Positions 26,465 to 34,893 of a stretch of 64,000 nucleotides of DNA are shown here, piece by piece. This stretch comes from Holophaga sp. (GTDB lineage: Bacteria; Acidobacteriota; Holophagae; Holophagales; Holophagaceae): contig JADKBC010000011.1 in NCBI GenBank assembly GCA_016715205.1, positions 1-64,000 on the forward strand, read 5' to 3'. A program made the translations under genes and the position numbers. Position 1 is the stretch's first letter, and each line of letters begins with the position of its first letter. A model generated the notes under the pieces. The model was not told the DNA's origin. It saw nothing but the letters and a program-made list of their open reading frames with translations, and did no database searches.

Positions 26465-27865
26465 CTAGGAGGCCGCCTCCTCGGTGGTGCCCATGACCGT
26501 GGCCAGCACGTTGTAGGCGAACATGACGATGCCGACGAAAATCAGCGCGCCGGAGAAGAAGCGGACCAGCCAGATGGGCTTGAGGGCCACCACCGTGTCG
26601 ATGAAGGGGATGGACCAGTTGTTCCACTGCCAACCCTGCCAGAAACCGCCCAGCCAGAGGGTTACAAAGAACCCGAGGCCGCCGATCAGCATCATCCAAT
26701 AGCTCCAGTTGGCCAGGGCCTGGGAGTGCAGGGCCTTGCCCCACATCTTGGGCACCGCAAAGTAGGTGCCCGCGATGGCAAAGAAGCTGAAGCAGCCCAG
26801 CACGGCCATGTGGGCATGGCCAGGAATCCAATCCGTCTTGGAGACGATGGCGCTGACCGTGCGCAGGCTGTGCATGGGGCCCTGGAAGCATGTCAGCAGG
26901 TAGAACACCACGCCGGTCATGAGGAACTTCAGCGGCACATTTTCGCGGAGTTGGTGCCACTGCCCCTTCATGGTGGCGAAGAGGTTGTAGACCACCGCCC
27001 AGACGGGGATGAGCAGCATCAGGGAGAAGGCAATGGCGATGGTCTGCAGCCACTGGGAGATGGGCCCGTGGATCATGTGGTGGGCGCCGGTCCAGACGTA
27101 GACAAAGGCCAGGGACCAGAACCCCACCATGGATAGCTTGTGACTGTGCAGGGGTGTGTTGGAGGCACGGGGGATGAAGTAGTACGCAAGGGCCAGCCCG
27201 ACAGGGGTAAAGATCAAGCCCACGGCATTATGGACATACATCCAGTTGAGGTTGGCCTGGTTGGTGCCCGTGGCGAAGAGGGTGGCGAAATTGCCAGTCA
27301 AGTAAACGAAGGCGGTCCAGAGGATGCAGCCCATGGTGTACCAGATGGTCACGTACATGGCCGTGTACTTGCGCTGGGCCACAGTCATGAAGATGTTGAG
27401 CCCGAACATGATCCAGGCCACCACCACCAGCACATCCAGGAACATGGGCAACTCGGCGTATTCCCACCCCTGGTTCCAGCCCGCCAGCAAGCAGACCACG
27501 GCTCCAAGGATGATGACGTTCCAGAGCATCGCCGTAGCGACGCCCAGCTTCTCGCTCCAGAGCTTCACGCCGCAGAGCCTGGGGATTACATAGAAGGTCA
27601 GCCCCATGTCAGCGGCCAACAGCCAGCCGAAGAGCATGCCGTTCACGTGCAGGGGACGAAGGCGGCCGTAGGAGAGCCAGGACACGGTGCCCATGAGATC
27701 GGGCCAGACGAACTTGGCGGCGATCAGGATGGCGATGATGCCCACGATGAAAAAATAGGCTACGGAACTGACGATGAACCAACGGGCGGTCAGGTCCTCG
27801 TGAACGAGGGACCCCGCGGGAGCAGCGGCGCCCCCTGCCTCAGCTCGGCTAATTTGCTCCTGCAT
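26465..27865 (-). CDS. ccoN: cbb3-type cytochrome c oxidase catalytic subunit I
   Basis: 466 residues, ~12 membrane helices, the haem-copper catalytic subunit reducing oxygen. Visible are the low-spin haem His in YGRLRPLHVNGMLFG, the CuB His in HNAVGLIFTPVG, the cross-link Tyr six residues before the CuB His pair (YVWTGAHH), and the haem ligands in WIPGHAHM. Retention of that Tyr argues for an oxygen reductase rather than a NO reductase. The usual FEGP motif is FQGP here. The ATG at 27865 has a near-perfect AAAGGAGG ribosome site and overlaps the end of the heptahaem gene by 17 bases. Confidence 0.94.
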   Translation of the reverse strand: MQEQISRAEAGGAAAPAGSLVHEDLTARWFIVSSVAYFFIVGIIAILIAAKFVWPDLMGTVSWLSYGRLRPLHVNGMLFGWLLAADMGLTFYVIPRLCGVKLWSEKLGVATAMLWNVIILGAVVCLLAGWNQGWEYAELPMFLDVLVVVAWIMFGLNIFMTVAQRKYTAMYVTIWYTMGCILWTAFVYLTGNFATLFATGTNQANLNWMYVHNAVGLIFTPVGLALAYYFIPRASNTPLHSHKLSMVGFWSLAFVYVWTGAHHMIHGPISQWLQTIAIAFSLMLLIPVWAVVYNLFATMKGQWHQLRENVPLKFLMTGVVFYLLTCFQGPMHSLRTVSAIVSKTDWIPGHAHMAVLGCFSFFAIAGTYFAVPKMWGKALHSQALANWSYWMMLIGGLGFFVTLWLGGFWQGWQWNNWSIPFIDTVVALKPIWLVRFFSGALIFVGIVMFAYNVLATVMGTTEEAAS

Positions 27866-29657
27866 GCTGGCCTCCTTTGGGTTTCTGATTGATGCCACGA
27901 ATGAAATTGACGAGATCTCCAACTTCGTTGGTGCTCAGGCCGTAGTCGACCCAGGGCGGCATGGCTGTGCCCTGGACGCCGTAGAGAATGGATTCGAAGA
28001 GGCGCCGGTCGTTGACGCTGTCCACGAAGGCACCATTGCGCAGATTCCGAGGCCTGGGGAGGATGTCCAGGGCGTTGCCGCCCTTGCCATCGCCTTTCCG
28101 GCCGTGGCAACCCGCGCAGCGATTCACGAAGGTGGCCTCGCCGCGGGTCATGGATTCGGCGCTCATGGGCACGGGGTTCTTTTCAGGGATTTCCCGAGCC
28201 TTCAACTCGCGCCGGGGTTCTTTGGTGAAGGTGGCCTGGATGTAGTCCAGCAGAGCCTTGGCGCGGGCTTCGTCCACGACCTTGCCCCAGGCGGACATGG
28301 AGGTGCCCGGTACGCCATTGCGAATGGAACTGATCAGGCGTTCGGTGGACTTGGAGTTCATGAAGCCGGATTTGGTGAGATCCCGCGGGTAGGGATCCAG
28401 ATGCTGGGCGATGGGGCCTTCGCCGTCACCCTTCTCCCCGTGGCACCGCAGGCAGAGCGCCTTGTAGGTGGCTTCGGGAGTGGTGAGGGCAGGCGCTGTT
28501 TTGAGGCCGCCAAGGTAGGCGGTCATGGCCTTGAACTCGGTCTCCGTAAAACGGAAGGCGGGCATGATCGAATCGGGCATGGTGGCGCGCGGATTCTTGA
28601 AGTGTTCAAGGAGCCAATCTTCGCCCTTGAGCAGGCCCTCGAAACTGAGGTCCGGGGCGATGCCGCCATCCTTGTCGCCCACTTTGTGGCAGGCGGCGCA
28701 GGCGCGATCCGCCACCAGCTTCTCGCCCTGCTTGACCATTTCGGCGGGCTTGATATCCACGGGTTTGGGGCCTGCATTGACGGGCTCGCCACCGGTCAGC
28801 TTCACTTTGAAGCGATCGATTTCGGTTTCGGCAAAGTTCCGACCCTTGCGGCTCTTGAGGAACACCACCAGGGCTTTGATATCGGCATCGTTCAGATTGA
28901 ATTTCGGCATGATGGAGGTGGCCAACACGGACTTGGGATCGGCAATGCGAGCCCAGAGGTAGTCGATCTTCCACTTGCGGCCCACTTCTGTGAGATCCGG
29001 GCCGATGGTGCCTTCGGATAATCCCTGGATGCGGTGGCAGCCGTAGCAGTTGGAATCAAAGAAGAGCTGGCGGCCACGGGCCACGGTGGGGGTGCCCTTG
29101 AAGCTGCTTTCCGTATGGCACTGGGCACAGTTGGCTTCGAGGTATTCCTTGCCCTTGAGCTTGGGCGCGAAATCCTTTCGCCAGTTTTCCTGGGTGGTGT
29201 AACCCAGCAGAGGCTCGGGCCAGTATTCATCCTCGCCGTGGCTGTACTTGGGCTCCAGTCCGCGGCCTTGGCCGTCATGACAGACGGTGCAGCCGAATTC
29301 GGCGAACTTGTGGCGCCGTTCCCATTTGCCGTTCTTCTGGGTGTCGCCCAGTTCCAGGGAATAAGGGTGGGTCTTCAGGGGATGGGCATAGGTGGCAAAG
29401 CGCGGATCGTCCGAGGCGATGTGGCAGGTGGTGCATCGATCCACGCGGGTTTCGCCGAAATTGCTGACGACGATCTGTTCGATGGCAGGCTTGCGATCGG
29501 CCAAGGCGCTGCGCTCGGCGTCGGTCTTGGCCATGGTGCGGGCCTGGTCGAAGTACGCGGTTTGGTTGCGCTCCCATCTGTGGAAGAACTGGTTGTAGAA
29601 CACGACCCCGTGGATCACCAGGATCAGAAAGGTGCCGATGGCAAGTGCGAGTCTCAT
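27849..29657 (-). CDS. Membrane-anchored heptahaem cytochrome c
   Basis: 602 residues, an N-terminal helix (LALAIGTFLILVIHGVVFY) and seven CxxCH motifs at about residues 75, 123, 177, 204, 320, 402 and 514. The C-terminal three look like ordinary cytochrome c domains (CAACH with MPAF; CLRCHGEKGDGEG; CAGCHGRKGDGKG with MPPW). The N-terminal four are in multihaem-like sequence. It lies between cytochrome b and ccoN, so it probably carries electrons from the Rieske/cytochrome b part to CcoNO, doing the job of cytochrome c1 and CcoP together. It starts 10 bases after cytochrome b ends. Confidence 0.9.
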   Translation of the reverse strand: MRLALAIGTFLILVIHGVVFYNQFFHRWERNQTAYFDQARTMAKTDAERSALADRKPAIEQIVVSNFGETRVDRCTTCHIASDDPRFATYAHPLKTHPYSLELGDTQKNGKWERRHKFAEFGCTVCHDGQGRGLEPKYSHGEDEYWPEPLLGYTTQENWRKDFAPKLKGKEYLEANCAQCHTESSFKGTPTVARGRQLFFDSNCYGCHRIQGLSEGTIGPDLTEVGRKWKIDYLWARIADPKSVLATSIMPKFNLNDADIKALVVFLKSRKGRNFAETEIDRFKVKLTGGEPVNAGPKPVDIKPAEMVKQGEKLVADRACAACHKVGDKDGGIAPDLSFEGLLKGEDWLLEHFKNPRATMPDSIMPAFRFTETEFKAMTAYLGGLKTAPALTTPEATYKALCLRCHGEKGDGEGPIAQHLDPYPRDLTKSGFMNSKSTERLISSIRNGVPGTSMSAWGKVVDEARAKALLDYIQATFTKEPRRELKAREIPEKNPVPMSAESMTRGEATFVNRCAGCHGRKGDGKGGNALDILPRPRNLRNGAFVDSVNDRRLFESILYGVQGTAMPPWVDYGLSTNEVGDLVNFIRGINQKPKGGQHAGAN

Positions 29658-29667
29658 GTGGGGCTCC

Positions 29668-30945
29668 TCACCAAGGGGTCACGAAGGTCCAGTTGGGCCC
29701 TCGGAAGAACGTGCCGATGATGACGAACACGATGTTCACGATTACGAAGGTCAGGAAGATCGTATTGGCCAGCAGCCGTTCCCGGGCAAACCATCGGCCC
29801 ACGCCTTCAGTGCCGCGATCGATGTAGGGCGTGATGAAGAGCAGGAACACGAAGAGTCCCGGCACACCGATACCGCCCCAAAAGGCTGAATAGCTGACCA
29901 TTTCCTGCAGGCCCAGGAAATACCAAGGAGCCTTGGCCGGATTGGGTGGATGCATCACGTTAACCGGCTCTTCCAGGGGGGCGTTGAAGAGCAGGGCCAG
30001 GATCAGGATGGCGGAGACCGTGACCACAAAGACAAAGAGCTCGGCCCTGAAGAGGTTGGGCCAGCTGAACACGGTGTTATCCGGCACTTTCCCGGCCGCG
30101 TGCAAAGGACCGCGCACCAGGCCCTGCACACCATAGGTGCGACGGGGTTCCAGGTTGGTAGAGGCTTCTGGGAATTCCAGGGTGGGGATGGCATCGGCTT
30201 CGGCGGGCCGGGACAGGCCACCATCCTTGCGGATGCGCCAAAAGTGGAAGGCGATGAACAAGGTCAGGATCGCGGGCAGCACAGCCACGTGCAGCACATA
30301 GAAGCGCAGGAGCGCTTCCTGGCCCACGGAGGTGCCGCCCATGAGTAGGAACTGGATGTCCTTGCCGATTACCGGTGCGTAGCCTGCGATGGCCGTGCCC
30401 ACGGTGATGGCCCAGAAGGCCAGCTGATCCCAGGGCAGCAGGTAGCCCGTGAAGCTCATGAAGAGCGTGAGCAGGAAGAGAATCACCCCCAGCACCCAGT
30501 TGAATTCGCGGGGCTTTTTGTAGGAGCCCGTGAAGAACACCCGGCACATGTGCATGAAGACCACGGCGACCATGCCGTGAGCACTCCAGCGGTGCATGTT
30601 GCGCAGGAACATCCCGAAGGCCACGGTGCCGCGCAGATCCAACATCCGGTCATAGGCCTGGGTGGTGGAAGGCACGTAGTAGAACATCAACAGAATGCCC
30701 GTCACCACCAGGATCACGAACAGGAAGAAGGAAATCAGGCCCAGGCCCAGGGTGTACCAAGGACGCAGGGAATGCTTGTGCACCTTCACGGGGTGAATGT
30801 GCAGGAAGAAGTTCGTGAACGAAGTGGCCGAACGCTCCAGATCGTTGGAAGGGAGGGGGTTGCGGAAGATGGAACCCCATACGTTCCGGGGCAGTTCCAC
30901 CAGTGATTTCCACAGGGAGGGTTGGGAGGTTTTGTTGGGGCTCAT
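29668..30945 (-). CDS. Cytochrome b of a Rieske/cytochrome b (bc-type) complex
   Basis: 425 residues. An N-terminal cytochrome b6-like domain has haem-binding histidines (FLRNMHRWSAHGMVAVVFMH; YVLHVAVLPAILTLFIAFHF) and the loop GYLLPWDQ. The C-terminal part (NPAKAPWYFLGLQEMVSYSA) resembles subunit IV, as in menaquinol:cytochrome c reductases where both parts are fused. It oxidises quinol. Its ATG overlaps the Rieske stop, and the heptahaem gene follows. Confidence 0.92.
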   Translation of the reverse strand: MSPNKTSQPSLWKSLVELPRNVWGSIFRNPLPSNDLERSATSFTNFFLHIHPVKVHKHSLRPWYTLGLGLISFFLFVILVVTGILLMFYYVPSTTQAYDRMLDLRGTVAFGMFLRNMHRWSAHGMVAVVFMHMCRVFFTGSYKKPREFNWVLGVILFLLTLFMSFTGYLLPWDQLAFWAITVGTAIAGYAPVIGKDIQFLLMGGTSVGQEALLRFYVLHVAVLPAILTLFIAFHFWRIRKDGGLSRPAEADAIPTLEFPEASTNLEPRRTYGVQGLVRGPLHAAGKVPDNTVFSWPNLFRAELFVFVVTVSAILILALLFNAPLEEPVNVMHPPNPAKAPWYFLGLQEMVSYSAFWGGIGVPGLFVFLLFITPYIDRGTEGVGRWFARERLLANTIFLTFVIVNIVFVIIGTFFRGPNWTFVTPW

Positions 30946-31433
30946 AGCGACAGGTAGCTCCCAGGTTGAATCACGGTGTCCTTGTCAACTTCGATCTCGC
31001 CATTGGGCGTGAGGGAAACCTTGTACCAGGGCAGGGGCTTCGGCGCGGGGCCGCCGGTCACGTTGCCGTCCTGATCAAAGCGCGAGCCGTGGCAGGGGCA
31101 GGCAAAGCCGGTTTCGTCCAGGCCCACGATGCAGCCCAGATGCGTGCAGGTGGTGGAAATGGCGGCAAGCCGGTTGCCTTCACGGATCACCACGATCCGT
31201 TGGGCGCCTAGGGCCATGCGCGTGCCAGGCGGAAAATCCTCGGGTTTGCCGATGCTGAAGCGCTGGGGCTGACCATACGTCGTGCGGGGCTTGATGAACA
31301 CGAAGTTCGAGATGGCGCTCAGAACGCCCGAGCCCACCAGACCCACCCCCGTGAGCCAACCGAGCATCCTGCGCCGGTAGCGCCCATTCTCGGACAGGTT
31401 GCCGCCGCTAATTCTTTTTAGATTCACTGCCAT
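30942..31433 (-). CDS. Rieske iron-sulfur protein
   Basis: 163 residues: a membrane or twin-arginine-like N-terminus (GRYRRRMLGWLTGVGLVGSG) and a Rieske [2Fe-2S] domain with CTHLGC and CPCHGSRFD. It accepts an electron from quinol with the adjacent cytochrome b. The ATG at 31433 has GGGAGG upstream; an ATG at 31454 would add seven residues. It overlaps the ccoS-like gene by 26 bases. Confidence 0.93.
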   Translation of the reverse strand: MAVNLKRISGGNLSENGRYRRRMLGWLTGVGLVGSGVLSAISNFVFIKPRTTYGQPQRFSIGKPEDFPPGTRMALGAQRIVVIREGNRLAAISTTCTHLGCIVGLDETGFACPCHGSRFDQDGNVTGGPAPKPLPWYKVSLTPNGEIEVDKDTVIQPGSYLSL

Positions 31434-31611
31434 GCAACGCCTCCCGGGAAGCACCTTCTTTTTCGTTTTTCTCTACATCCGACCAAAAAACCTGATACTT
31501 CGCGTCCTCAATGTTTCGAAACCAATCCCGTTTGACGGCGAACACAAATAAAAAAGCGGCCGCCAGCCCCATGGCGAGGCTGGCGGCGATAGTCAACCAA
31601 CTTAATTCCAC
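31408..31611 (-). CDS. CcoS-like oxidase assembly protein
   Basis: 67 residues from a GTG start (GGGAGG upstream). One helix (LTIAASLAMGLAAAFLFVFA) is followed by KRDWFRNIEDAKYQVFWSD, similar to the CcoS pattern of a helix then GQFDDLEGPAYRILFDD. CcoS is needed for cofactor insertion into cbb3 oxidase. It is the first gene of the respiratory operon and overlaps the Rieske gene. Confidence 0.65.
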   Translation of the reverse strand: MELSWLTIAASLAMGLAAAFLFVFAVKRDWFRNIEDAKYQVFWSDVEKNEKEGASREALHGSESKKN

Positions 31612-31672
31612 GGCGTGCCTCCCAGGGGAGAGGCTGGTAGGGACCAAAACTTTTCAGAGAAACGATGGAAGG

Positions 31673-31700
31673 ACCATACCTCGGGGCCTTCGGATGTCAA
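31673..31700 (-). promoter_or_regulatory. Likely promoter of the respiratory operon
   Basis: Minus-strand -35 TTGACA (31700-31695), 16-base spacer, -10 TATGGT (31678-31673), about 60 bases upstream of the first GTG and between it and the Rrf2 regulator gene. Confidence 0.5.
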
Positions 31701-31753
31701 GGTCGAGAATGAATCCGGACAAATGGAGAGAGGGATCGTCATGGCAATCCTCC

Positions 31754-32209
31754 CTAGGTCTGGTGCAGGGCGTGGGAGCCCCGGTGGGCATCGAGATGGC
31801 CTGCGGTGCCCTGGGCCAAATCCTTGAAGTTGACGGATTCCAAATACCCTTCCAGGGATCGAGTGGCCCCGGTCCAGGCATTTTGTACCGGACAAAAAGC
31901 CGCCAGGGGGCAGGCTTTGGGATCATCCACGCAATGGTTGATCACGATGCCGCCTTCCATGGCATTCACCAACTCGAGCAGCGAGATCTCTGCAGCCGGG
32001 CGGGCCAGGCATACGCCGCCATTGGAACCCCGGGTGGTGCGCAGCAGTCCCGCACTCACCAGTTCCGCGATGAGGCGCCGCACGAAGGGCATGGGCAGCA
32101 GGCGTTGTTCGGAGATCTGGCGAATGGAAACCTGATTGCCTTCGGGTAGACAGGCCAAGTGCAGCACGATGCGCGCGGCGTAGTCGGTCCGACGGGAGAT
32201 CCCAAGCAT
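31754..32209 (-). CDS. Rrf2-family Fe-S transcriptional regulator
   Basis: 151 residues with an N-terminal winged helix (ISRRTDYAARIVLHLACLPE; SIRQISEQRLLPMPFVRRLI; GLLRTTRGSNGGVCLARP). The cluster-ligand segment HCVDDPKACPLAAFC has three cysteines spaced 6 and 5 apart, like IscR/NsrR proteins that bind [2Fe-2S] or [4Fe-4S]. Directly upstream of the oxidase operon on the same strand, it is likely its redox, oxygen or NO sensor. Confidence 0.9.
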   Translation of the reverse strand: MLGISRRTDYAARIVLHLACLPEGNQVSIRQISEQRLLPMPFVRRLIAELVSAGLLRTTRGSNGGVCLARPAAEISLLELVNAMEGGIVINHCVDDPKACPLAAFCPVQNAWTGATRSLEGYLESVNFKDLAQGTAGHLDAHRGSHALHQT

Positions 32210-32236
32210 GCGTCCTCAGCCAAGGTGATGAGCGAG

Positions 32237-32246
32237 GTAATATTAC
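32237..32246. promoter_or_regulatory. Perfect palindrome GTAATATTAC upstream of rrf2
   Basis: A 10-bp perfect palindrome in an AT-rich patch, 27 bases before the rrf2 start. It is a candidate autoregulatory operator or part of the -10 region. Confidence 0.4.
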
Positions 32247-32521
32247 AATTCTGGTACCCATTGGCAAGGGGATTCTGGAAATTTCCAATACGATGGAGGG
32301 AAATACGATCAACCCACTGAAAAAGAAGGGCTTGGTTCGATCGGAAGCTTGGTGGGGTTCAGATCTTCTGGGCTCAATCAATGCTGGAGGCCGGGTTTTG
32401 GAAGCCGGCTCCTTGATGGGATTGAGTTGAACCATTCACAAAGGATAGGGAGTCCGCTGCGGACGGCCCCTCCCACGCGGCCTGATTCACATGCGAGTGG
32501 GCAGAACTGAAGCGTGAAGGG
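32247..32521. other. Intergenic stretch without recognisable gene
   Basis: Between rrf2 and the next minus-strand gene. No ORF with a ribosome site or coding bias is seen, only a short GTCCGC-T-GCGGAC hairpin near 32452. I see nothing else in it. Confidence 0.5.
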
Positions 32522-33070
32522 CTATTCCACCCGCTTGTAGACCATCTTGTAGCTGAAGCTATTGCCCAGTTTGGGATGGGTGTAGGTGACCTGGATGGCC
32601 AGCGTGTCGCCGCTCTTGCGCATGGAGTACACGGAGGTCAGAGCGTAGTCACCCTGAAAGGTCTGGGTCATGCGCGGTCCATCCTTGCGAAGGGTGACCT
32701 GGAAGACCTCGCCATCACTGCGGGTCCAGGGCGTGGCCGTGCCGTCCGGCATGTTCTCCACGGGCTTTTCCTTGTCCATGGTGATGGAAAAACCATCGGC
32801 GCCGTACAGGATGTCCAGGCTCTGGGGCATTTTGCAGGCGTTCTGCAGCTTCTTCTTCCAGTACACCTTCATGGCGAAATTCTGATCTTTCACATGCTCT
32901 TCGATCAATGCGTCGAGCTTGTCGCTGGCTTCAGGTAGCAGGGTCCATTCCCCATCCCAGTTGATCTTGGGTTCCGCTTCCAGAGCGGCAACGGGTTTCT
33001 TGGCCTGGGCCTGGGCCGGAGCGGGAAGAACCAAGCCGAATGCAAGCAATCCAACTAACCATGCGCGCAT
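32522..33070 (-). CDS. Secreted protein of unknown function
   Basis: 182 residues beginning with a signal peptide (MRAWLVGLLAFGLVLPAPAQ, likely cleaved after AQA). The mature part has INWDGEWTLLPEASDKLDAL and alternating beta-type segments (DGEVFQVTLRKDGPRMTQTF), suggesting a lipocalin-like beta-barrel. No family is recognised. The ATG at 33070 has CGGAG upstream. It is divergent from the DUF1579 gene. Confidence 0.65.
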   Translation of the reverse strand: MRAWLVGLLAFGLVLPAPAQAQAKKPVAALEAEPKINWDGEWTLLPEASDKLDALIEEHVKDQNFAMKVYWKKKLQNACKMPQSLDILYGADGFSITMDKEKPVENMPDGTATPWTRSDGEVFQVTLRKDGPRMTQTFQGDYALTSVYSMRKSGDTLAIQVTYTHPKLGNSFSYKMVYKRVE

Positions 33071-33201
33071 GAGAACTCCGGAAAGATGTTCACAGCATAC
33101 TCCTGGCCGCAAACCCCTTTCTCAAAAGGGCGGAATTGAAAGCGCCCCTTGCACGTCGACCGTTGGGGGCCCATCCTTCGGGGACTTTTCAAGGAGTCAT
33201 C

Positions 33202-33735
33202 ATGCGCATTCACCACCTGTTTCTCGCCTTACCTATGTTCCTTGCTGCGCAGGAAGCACCCTTGCCTAAGCCCACACCCCACCACTTGGCCATGAAGCGA
33301 ATGGAAGGGACCTGGGACGCGGTGGTGAAGGTGCAGATGGCGCCAGGGCAGCCGCCCATGGTGTCCAAGGGGGTGGAAGTGAACAAGCTGGTACCCGGCG
33401 GCCTTTGGCTGCAATCGGAATTCAAATCCGACATGATGGGCATGCCCTTCGAAGGGCGCGGCCTATTTGGCTACGATCCGGCCCTTGGAAAGCATGTGGG
33501 CACCTGGGTGGATTCCATGGTGTATTCGCTGGCCAACCCCACCGGCACCTGCAAGGACGATTGCAAGGAAACCACCTGCTATTTCAAAGGCCCCGGCATG
33601 GACGGAAAAATGGTCACCTACAAGGAAATCACCGTTGAGCACGACGCGGATCACCGCACCATGACCATGTTCATCAAGGGGAAAAAGGGCGCTTTTGTGC
33701 AGAACATGGTGATCGAATACACGCGGCGAAAATAA
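33202..33735 (+). CDS. DUF1579 family secreted protein
   Basis: 177 residues with a signal peptide (MRIHHLFLALPMFLAAQ). MEGTWDAVVKVQ, GGLWLQSEFKSDMMGMPFEG and FGYDPALGKHVGTWVDSM are the hallmarks of DUF1579, a calycin-like beta barrel of unknown role. The AAGGAG ribosome site fixes the start at 33202. Confidence 0.8.
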   Translation: MRIHHLFLALPMFLAAQEAPLPKPTPHHLAMKRMEGTWDAVVKVQMAPGQPPMVSKGVEVNKLVPGGLWLQSEFKSDMMGMPFEGRGLFGYDPALGKHVGTWVDSMVYSLANPTGTCKDDCKETTCYFKGPGMDGKMVTYKEITVEHDADHRTMTMFIKGKKGAFVQNMVIEYTRRK

Positions 33736-33737
33736 AG

Positions 33738-33760
33738 CCTGGCAGAAAGGGTTTGTCAGG
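33738..33760 (-). terminator. Possible terminator at the end of the PepSY gene
   Basis: Minus-strand stem CCTGACA / TGCCAGG (one G-T pair) with a 9-base loop, then CTTTATTTT. It overlaps the PepSY stop codon and lies just past the convergent DUF1579 stop. Confidence 0.4.
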
Positions 33761-34334
33761 TGAGGTAGGCCCACCAGATCCAATAGCCAACTGGAATCGC
33801 GCATCCTAAGGTGGTTAACCAAGCGCCTCGCCCGGTGATGCCGTTCTTGCCGCGCAGAATGAACAGTCCGCTCAGGGCCAAAAAGGCCAGGGAGATGGCG
33901 TAGGCATCGGCAATCCAGGTCCAGGCCTGTTTCGGTGCATTGAGATGGAGGCGATTCATGGCCATGAGAACGGGCCTGGGCACGGTGCCCTCGAAAAGCA
34001 CCTTGCCCGTAGGGAGATCCACGGAGTATTTGCCCTCCTTGAGGTAGATTTCCAGACTGTCGGGATCGGGCTGAAAGGCGCTGCGCGGCTTTTCCGATAC
34101 CCGCAGGCGTGTCAGGGTCTGGGCTGCCAGTTCTTCTTCTGGCAATTGAGGATCCAGAGGTCCCACGTCAAACGTTTTCACTGTTCGCCGATAGTTGGGA
34201 TTCCAATGGGCCATATGGTTCACGGCCAAGCCGGAAAGGGCGTAGACCAGGGTCAACCCCACCGCGAGGTACCCTATGTCCCGATGCAGGGCCGTATTCC
34301 AGCGGCGCCAGGGGCGACGTGCGTCAGGGGACAC
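33756..34334 (-). CDS. PepSY-associated transmembrane protein
   Basis: 192 residues from a GTG at 34334. A first helix (IGYLAVGLTLVYALSGLAVN) is preceded by RWNTALHRD, the typical PepSY-TM opening. A periplasmic domain contains the PepSY-like VDLPTGKVLFEGTVPR, and later helices are IADAYAISLAFLALSGLFIL and GAWLTTLGCAIPVGYWIWW. Such proteins occur with iron-uptake and reductase systems; no partner is adjacent except the DUF4920 gene upstream. Confidence 0.75.
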   Translation of the reverse strand: MSPDARRPWRRWNTALHRDIGYLAVGLTLVYALSGLAVNHMAHWNPNYRRTVKTFDVGPLDPQLPEEELAAQTLTRLRVSEKPRSAFQPDPDSLEIYLKEGKYSVDLPTGKVLFEGTVPRPVLMAMNRLHLNAPKQAWTWIADAYAISLAFLALSGLFILRGKNGITGRGAWLTTLGCAIPVGYWIWWAYLT

Positions 34335-34344
34335 CTTGCCAGCC

Positions 34345-34809
34345 CTAAGAGGTGATGTCAGCGCCGAGCCCGTTGAGGCGCACCACGGTAAGGGGACCCT
34401 TGATCTTGGCGGGATCGAATTTCCGATTGAGGGCTTTGGCCTCCACGGGGCACATTTCCTTTTGTTCTTTTTCACTGAACACAAGGATGTCCACGGTGCC
34501 TTCTGCCACGGCTTCACGCCCCAGGGCACTGGCGGGGAACACGATCACCCCGTCATCCACTTTGAACATCAGTTCCTGGAATTTCTTGTCGCCCTTGATA
34601 TTCAAATAGCAGCCGCGTTCCTCACAGACATTGGTTACCGTTCCCCGGATGCGCACACGCTTGCCCTTGAACTTCTCGGGGCTGGCCAGGATTTCGGAAA
34701 TTTTTGTCTCCGTCTTGAGGGTCATGGGTTGCCCGTAGTGCTTGGCTTCACCAGCAGTCAAGGACAAGGCAGCGCAGACAAACAAAGGTGCAAAAAATCG
34801 GAATTTCAT
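34345..34809 (-). CDS. DUF4920 family secreted protein
   Basis: 154 residues with a signal peptide (MKFRFFAPLFVCAALSLTAG). The core KGKRVRIRGTVTNVCEERGC is the DUF4920 hallmark, an OB-fold-like domain with two conserved cysteines. Function unknown. It stops 10 bases before the PepSY-TM gene start, so the two are probably co-transcribed. Confidence 0.75.
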   Translation of the reverse strand: MKFRFFAPLFVCAALSLTAGEAKHYGQPMTLKTETKISEILASPEKFKGKRVRIRGTVTNVCEERGCYLNIKGDKKFQELMFKVDDGVIVFPASALGREAVAEGTVDILVFSEKEQKEMCPVEAKALNRKFDPAKIKGPLTVVRLNGLGADITS

Positions 34810-34893
34810 GAGCGGCTCCAATGGATGATCCAATCATCCTAGCCTTGTATGTCTGTGAAAAAAGTCTCGAAAGGTCAGAGCGCCTGGTGCAGC

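Noticed and set aside
26465..27865. CcoN-like gene being a nitric oxide reductase
   Set aside because: The CuB-linked Tyr six residues before the HH pair is kept and ccoO with its CcoO signature follows, both pointing to a cbb3 oxidase.
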